DNA of 64,000 nt, taken from NCBI GenBank assembly GCA_023393165.1, contig JAEWMJ010000038.1, positions 1 to 64,000 of the forward strand. Direction: 5' to 3'. This document shows, one piece after another, positions 60,944 through 64,000 of this stretch (its first letter is position 1; every line of letters begins with the position of its first letter). The notes under the pieces are model-generated. The model did no database searches. It had not been told where the DNA came from and saw nothing but the letters and a program-made list of their open reading frames with translations. This DNA is from Bacillota bacterium (GTDB lineage: Bacteria > Bacillota > Clostridia > Christensenellales > Christensenellaceae). The position numbers were made by a program, and so were the translations under genes.

Positions 60944-61302
60944 TGACAAGATTTATTATGGCTTTTTTGATTGGAGGCGCGATTTGCGTTGTAGGACAAA
61001 TCATACTGCTGAAAACATCCATCACACCCGCAAGAATACTGGTCATTTTTGTAGTTGCCGGGGTAGTTTTGACGGTCTTGGGCCTATATGAACCGTTGGT
61101 GAATCTTGCCGGCGGCGGCGCGACAGTACCCCTGACCGGTTTTGGATACGCACTGGCGGAAGGCGTTAAAAAGGAAGTTGCAGAAAACGGAATATGGGGT
61201 ATTTTTACAGGAGGCGTGAAAGCGACTGCGGCAGGAATCACCGCGGCGGTGGTGTTCGGGTATTTTGCTTCCGTTCTAAGTAATCCAAAAGCAAAAAAAT
61301 AG
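60943..61302 (+). CDS. spoVAE: Stage V sporulation protein AE
   Basis: 119 residues, membrane protein. Seen: FLIGGAICVVGQIIL, LGLYEPLVNLAGGGATVPLT, GFGYALAEGVKKE and GIWGIFTGGVKATAAGI, the SpoVAE pattern. It closes the reduced spoVAC-AD-AE set, which is the common core in Clostridia; spoVAA, AB and AF are not here. Confidence 0.95.
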   Translation: MTRFIMAFLIGGAICVVGQIILLKTSITPARILVIFVVAGVVLTVLGLYEPLVNLAGGGATVPLTGFGYALAEGVKKEVAENGIWGIFTGGVKATAAGITAAVVFGYFASVLSNPKAKK

Positions 61303-61308
61303 ATATGA

Positions 61309-61347
61309 AAAATAAAAAAATTAGAGCGGTTAAAAACCGCTCTTTTG
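61309..61347. terminator. Bidirectional terminator between spoVAE and the PBP gene
   Basis: AGAGCGGTT (61323-61331) and AACCGCTCT (61335-61343), with TTTT on the plus strand and an A-rich flank that becomes T-rich on the minus strand. It serves both convergent genes. Confidence 0.85.
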
Positions 61348-61358
61348 TATTCTTAAAA

Positions 61359-64000
61359 CTATTGATTCAATTCGGGAGACGTTGTGGGAGTATTCGTCGC
61401 GGGGGCCGTTGAGGCGGGAGGCGATGTTGAAGCTGACGGAGACGGAGACGGCGCAGCCATAGCGGCCCGGATCGAGTCGATCAGTCCCATCAGTATGTTG
61501 GCGGAGGTGTTGATCGCTTCGTCCGAAGAATCCGGTCTGTTGATTACCGACTGAACCGTCTGCATGGTGCTTGTGAGCTCGCTCCGCTGGTCCTGCGTAA
61601 GTTTGCCCTGATACTGGTTCAGGACATCGTTTGCGGCGGCAATCACGCTGTTGGCGTAATTGATGGAATCGCGGTAGTTCTGACCGTGAACCGTGCAGGT
61701 CTGGCCCGAGCCTGCTATGGTCATGCCTCCAAGGTTCAGCGCGTGGCCGGCTTTCATCCAGATAGCGTACGGATTGTCGTCCGGGAAGTTCGCCACATAC
61801 CCGGCTATGACAGAGGGGCAGTTGGGGCCTGCAAGCTGGCCGCTGACAGCGCATATATTGGCAGGCTGGAATATATCGCTCACCTTTGTGGGCTGCGTGC
61901 CGTTCAGGAAATAGTCCGTATTGTTGGGAATATTCGCAACGGGCGCTCCGCCCATGATTGCGTCGCATTGAGCCTCCACAAGCCCTTCTTCCTCAAATGT
62001 TTTATCGATGATAGGTTTGTCGCCAAGGCCTTTGCTTTCGTATATCTTGGACATATAACTCTGCCAAAGAGGCGCGGATGTATTGAGCGCGGATGTTCCG
62101 GAGATAAAAGGTTTATACAGGTCATGTCCCACCCACAGCGTGGAGGTGTAATAGCCCGTCATGCCCGAGAAGAAAACGCCCCTGTTTTCCACGACCGTGC
62201 CGGTCTTTCCTGCGACCTGGATGCCTGCCATCTGCGCCTGGTAACCGGTGCCGTGGTCAACGGCGTCGGTCAGAACATTCACCAGCATCCATGCGGTGGA
62301 AGGCTTATAAACCTGTTCCTCATGGCGGTATTCGCCGGAATCTAGAACCGTATCTCCGTTCTTATCCACCACTTTGGTAAAAGCGACGGGTTCCCGGTAG
62401 TAGCCTTCGTTGGCAATGCAGGCATAGGCTCCGGCCATTTCCAGGGCGGTCAGTCCGGAGGACCCCAGGGCGAGGCCTACGCCGTTTACGTTGACGTTAT
62501 CCATATTGACGTCCATTTTTTGCAGATAACTTGCAGAGTTCTCCAAACCGACATGTTCCATCAGCGTACGCGCCGCAACAATGTTCCAGGAATGAACAAT
62601 ACCTTCCCGGATGGAAACCGGTCCTGCCGTTCCCTGGCTGGTGGTGGGATAACCCGTTTCAGATTCCCATCCCGGGATGGGAACGGGCACGTTTGCAATA
62701 GGTGTCGCGGGGGAGAGCCCCAAATCGAAAGCAGGTCCGTATACCGCGAGCGGTTTGATGGACGAACCGACGGGCATAGGCGCGTCATAAGCGCGGTTCA
62801 GCGTTTTTTTGCTGGTGGGCGTATCGCGCGAACCGATCATTGCAACGATATAGCCGGTAGCGTTGTCTATCACGACCGAAGAAGCCTGCGGCTCTATGAT
62901 CTCGCTGCCGTCGGGATTTTTAATAAAATTATCGGCGTCGTCTTTAAACGCTGGATAATCATCCCATTGCGAAATGGTTGTCTGAACGGTGTTCTGAACG
63001 TCCTCATCTATTGTCGCATATATCTTGTATCCGTTGGAGCGGATCTCGTTTTCAATTTTAGCGCGGTTTTGCGGCGTGTCTTCCATGCCGTATTTGCGCA
63101 GGAAATGCGTTTCCACATTATAGACGACGTACTCGATAAAATGCGGGTAGGGGTAAAGCTCGTTGGACGGAGAATTCTCCAGTATATTCATTTCAGCTTT
63201 CCATTGATCGATATAACCCGGAGTATCCCAAACACTTTTGGGAACAAACGTTGCGTCGAACTGTTCCTTGGTAATATATCCGGCTGCGTACATGCGCTCT
63301 ACGACCTTATTCATCCTGTCTTGAAGCTCGCCCAGGTACTCGGGCGCGACATAAGTTGCACGCCGGGGGTTGTAGGCGTGGGGATACTGGGTTACCGCCG
63401 CCAGACAAACCATCTGTTTTAATGTCAATTGGGACAGTTCCTTGCCAAAGTAATCCTTGGCCGCCGCCTTTACGCCGTATATGGTTCCGCCCAGGGGGAT
63501 GGTATTCAGGTATGCCTCCAGTATCTGGTCCTTTGTATATTTTTTCTCCAGTTCTATTGCAAGATAAGCTTCCTGCAGTTTCCGTTTATAGGAACGTTCG
63601 GAAGAAAGCAGGCTGTTTTTGATCACCTGCTGGGTGATGGTGCTGCCTCCCTGTACGGAATTAGACGTCATATTGGAAACAAAAGACCCCAAAATACGTT
63701 TGATATCCACGCCGTTATGGCTGTAAAAACGGATATCTTCAATAGCGACAACCGCATGCTGTAGGTCAACGGGAATTTCGTCCAGCTTCGCCCAATCCCG
63801 GTTTTCGCTGCCGGTATATGTCGCCAGCAGATTGCCGCTTTGGTCGTAAATATACGATGAGAGCGCCTGATCTTCTATTTTCCCGACGTCAAGATCGGGC
63901 GTGGTTTCCAGATAGGCGTTGGCCAGGCCGAGAACAAGACCGGAAGCGACCGCAACCATTACAAATATGGCAACAATGCCGATTTTAAAAGTCGTCAGTA
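61359..64000 (-). CDS. Class A penicillin-binding protein (5' end outside window)
   Basis: At least 879 residues. The frame is open through the right edge; an internal ATG at 63959 lies inside the membrane helix (KIGIVAIFVMVAVASGLVLG), so the true start is beyond the window. GT51 domain: AIEDIRFYSHNGVDIKRI, GGSTITQQVIKNSLL, KDQILEAYLNTIPLGG. Transpeptidase: SSIK in MPVGSSIKPLAVYG, SWN in VHSWNIVAART and KTG in VAGKTGTVVE. The C-terminal end is a Pro/Ser/Thr-rich tail. Same family as the PBP at 54905-57244 but a separate paralogue; the two face each other across the spore genes. Confidence 0.95.
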   Translation of the reverse strand, partial: LTTFKIGIVAIFVMVAVASGLVLGLANAYLETTPDLDVGKIEDQALSSYIYDQSGNLLATYTGSENRDWAKLDEIPVDLQHAVVAIEDIRFYSHNGVDIKRILGSFVSNMTSNSVQGGSTITQQVIKNSLLSSERSYKRKLQEAYLAIELEKKYTKDQILEAYLNTIPLGGTIYGVKAAAKDYFGKELSQLTLKQMVCLAAVTQYPHAYNPRRATYVAPEYLGELQDRMNKVVERMYAAGYITKEQFDATFVPKSVWDTPGYIDQWKAEMNILENSPSNELYPYPHFIEYVVYNVETHFLRKYGMEDTPQNRAKIENEIRSNGYKIYATIDEDVQNTVQTTISQWDDYPAFKDDADNFIKNPDGSEIIEPQASSVVIDNATGYIVAMIGSRDTPTSKKTLNRAYDAPMPVGSSIKPLAVYGPAFDLGLSPATPIANVPVPIPGWESETGYPTTSQGTAGPVSIREGIVHSWNIVAARTLMEHVGLENSASYLQKMDVNMDNVNVNGVGLALGSSGLTALEMAGAYACIANEGYYREPVAFTKVVDKNGDTVLDSGEYRHEEQVYKPSTAWMLVNVLTDAVDHGTGYQAQMAGIQVAGKTGTVVENRGVFFSGMTGYYTSTLWVGHDLYKPFISGTSALNTSAPLWQSYMSKIYESKGLGDKPIIDKTFEEEGLVEAQCDAIMGGAPVANIPNNTDYFLNGTQPTKVSDIFQPANICAVSGQLAGPNCPSVIAGYVANFPDDNPYAIWMKAGHALNLGGMTIAGSGQTCTVHGQNYRDSINYANSVIAAANDVLNQYQGKLTQDQRSELTSTMQTVQSVINRPDSSDEAINTSANILMGLIDSIRAAMAAPSPSPSASTSPPASTAPATNTPTTSPELNQ

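Noticed and set aside
1..64000. tRNA, rRNA, CRISPR array, prophage or integrase
   Set aside because: None recognised by eye: no tRNA-like T-loop in a cloverleaf context, no spaced direct repeats and no phage or transposase genes.

Overview
The window looks like chromosome of an anaerobic, endospore-forming member of the class Clostridia (Bacillota). It carries the forespore sigma-F operon (spoIIAA, spoIIAB, sigF) and spoVAC-AD-AE, a YtxC-type sporulation gene, lipoproteins with lipobox cysteines, AdhE behind two Rex-like sites, class A penicillin-binding proteins, and the usual Firmicute blocks infC-rpmI-rplT and TrmH-pheS-pheT. No rRNA, tRNA, CRISPR array, prophage or transposase gene was seen. 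The genus cannot be fixed from the sequence alone.

Layout. 1-4984: the tail of one secreted protein and a complete secreted papain-like protease, both ending in GBS Bsp-like repeats. 5496-11810: phosphopentomutase, then a BMP-type nucleoside ABC transporter. 12162-20531: a LacI-type regulator and a sugar operon (RbsA/RbsC/RbsB-type ABC transporter, rhamnose-type mutarotase, rhamnulokinase-like kinase, xylose-isomerase-like TIM-barrel protein). Twin operators link regulator and operon. 20968-26858: single genes (YkuD L,D-transpeptidase, aldo/keto reductase, SDR, HD-GYP protein, YobA-like lipoprotein, CorA). 27013-30475: nadB-nadC and an NlpC/P60 hydrolase that seems to share the GBS Bsp-like module. 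30777-33491: adhE. 33677-42805: translation genes (ytxC, thrS without a TGS domain, infC with a non-canonical ATC start and an L20-leader-type attenuator, rpmI, rplT, a TrmH methylase, pheST) and zapA. 43243-54716: U32 peptidase, mutS2, DUF523, a two-component system next to an HtrA protease, and a cysteine desulfurase-thiI pair. 54905-64000: two class A PBPs on the minus strand flank spoIIAA-spoIIAB-sigF and spoVAC-AD-AE.

How the parts work together. The nucleoside transporter with DeoB suggests nucleoside salvage into the pentose phosphate pool. The sugar operon looks like uptake, anomer conversion, isomerisation and phosphorylation of a monosaccharide, but no aldolase is present, so the pathway is incomplete or novel. 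The response regulator, kinase and HtrA protease resemble the CssRS-HtrA secretion-stress arrangement, and 11-bp direct repeats lie in front of htrA. The desulfurase is placed to supply sulfur to ThiI.

The most unusual signal is non-coding. Two copies of a ~265-bp structured element (37815-38076 and 42946-43217) have paired changes in their stems, and a family of at least five AT-rich perfect or near-perfect palindromes (at 38047, 43186, 47695, 54722 and 54809) shows compensatory changes and one G-U pair. There is also a 102-bp imperfect palindrome before pheS, a MITE-like 71-bp element at 52174-52244, and a further short dispersed repeat.
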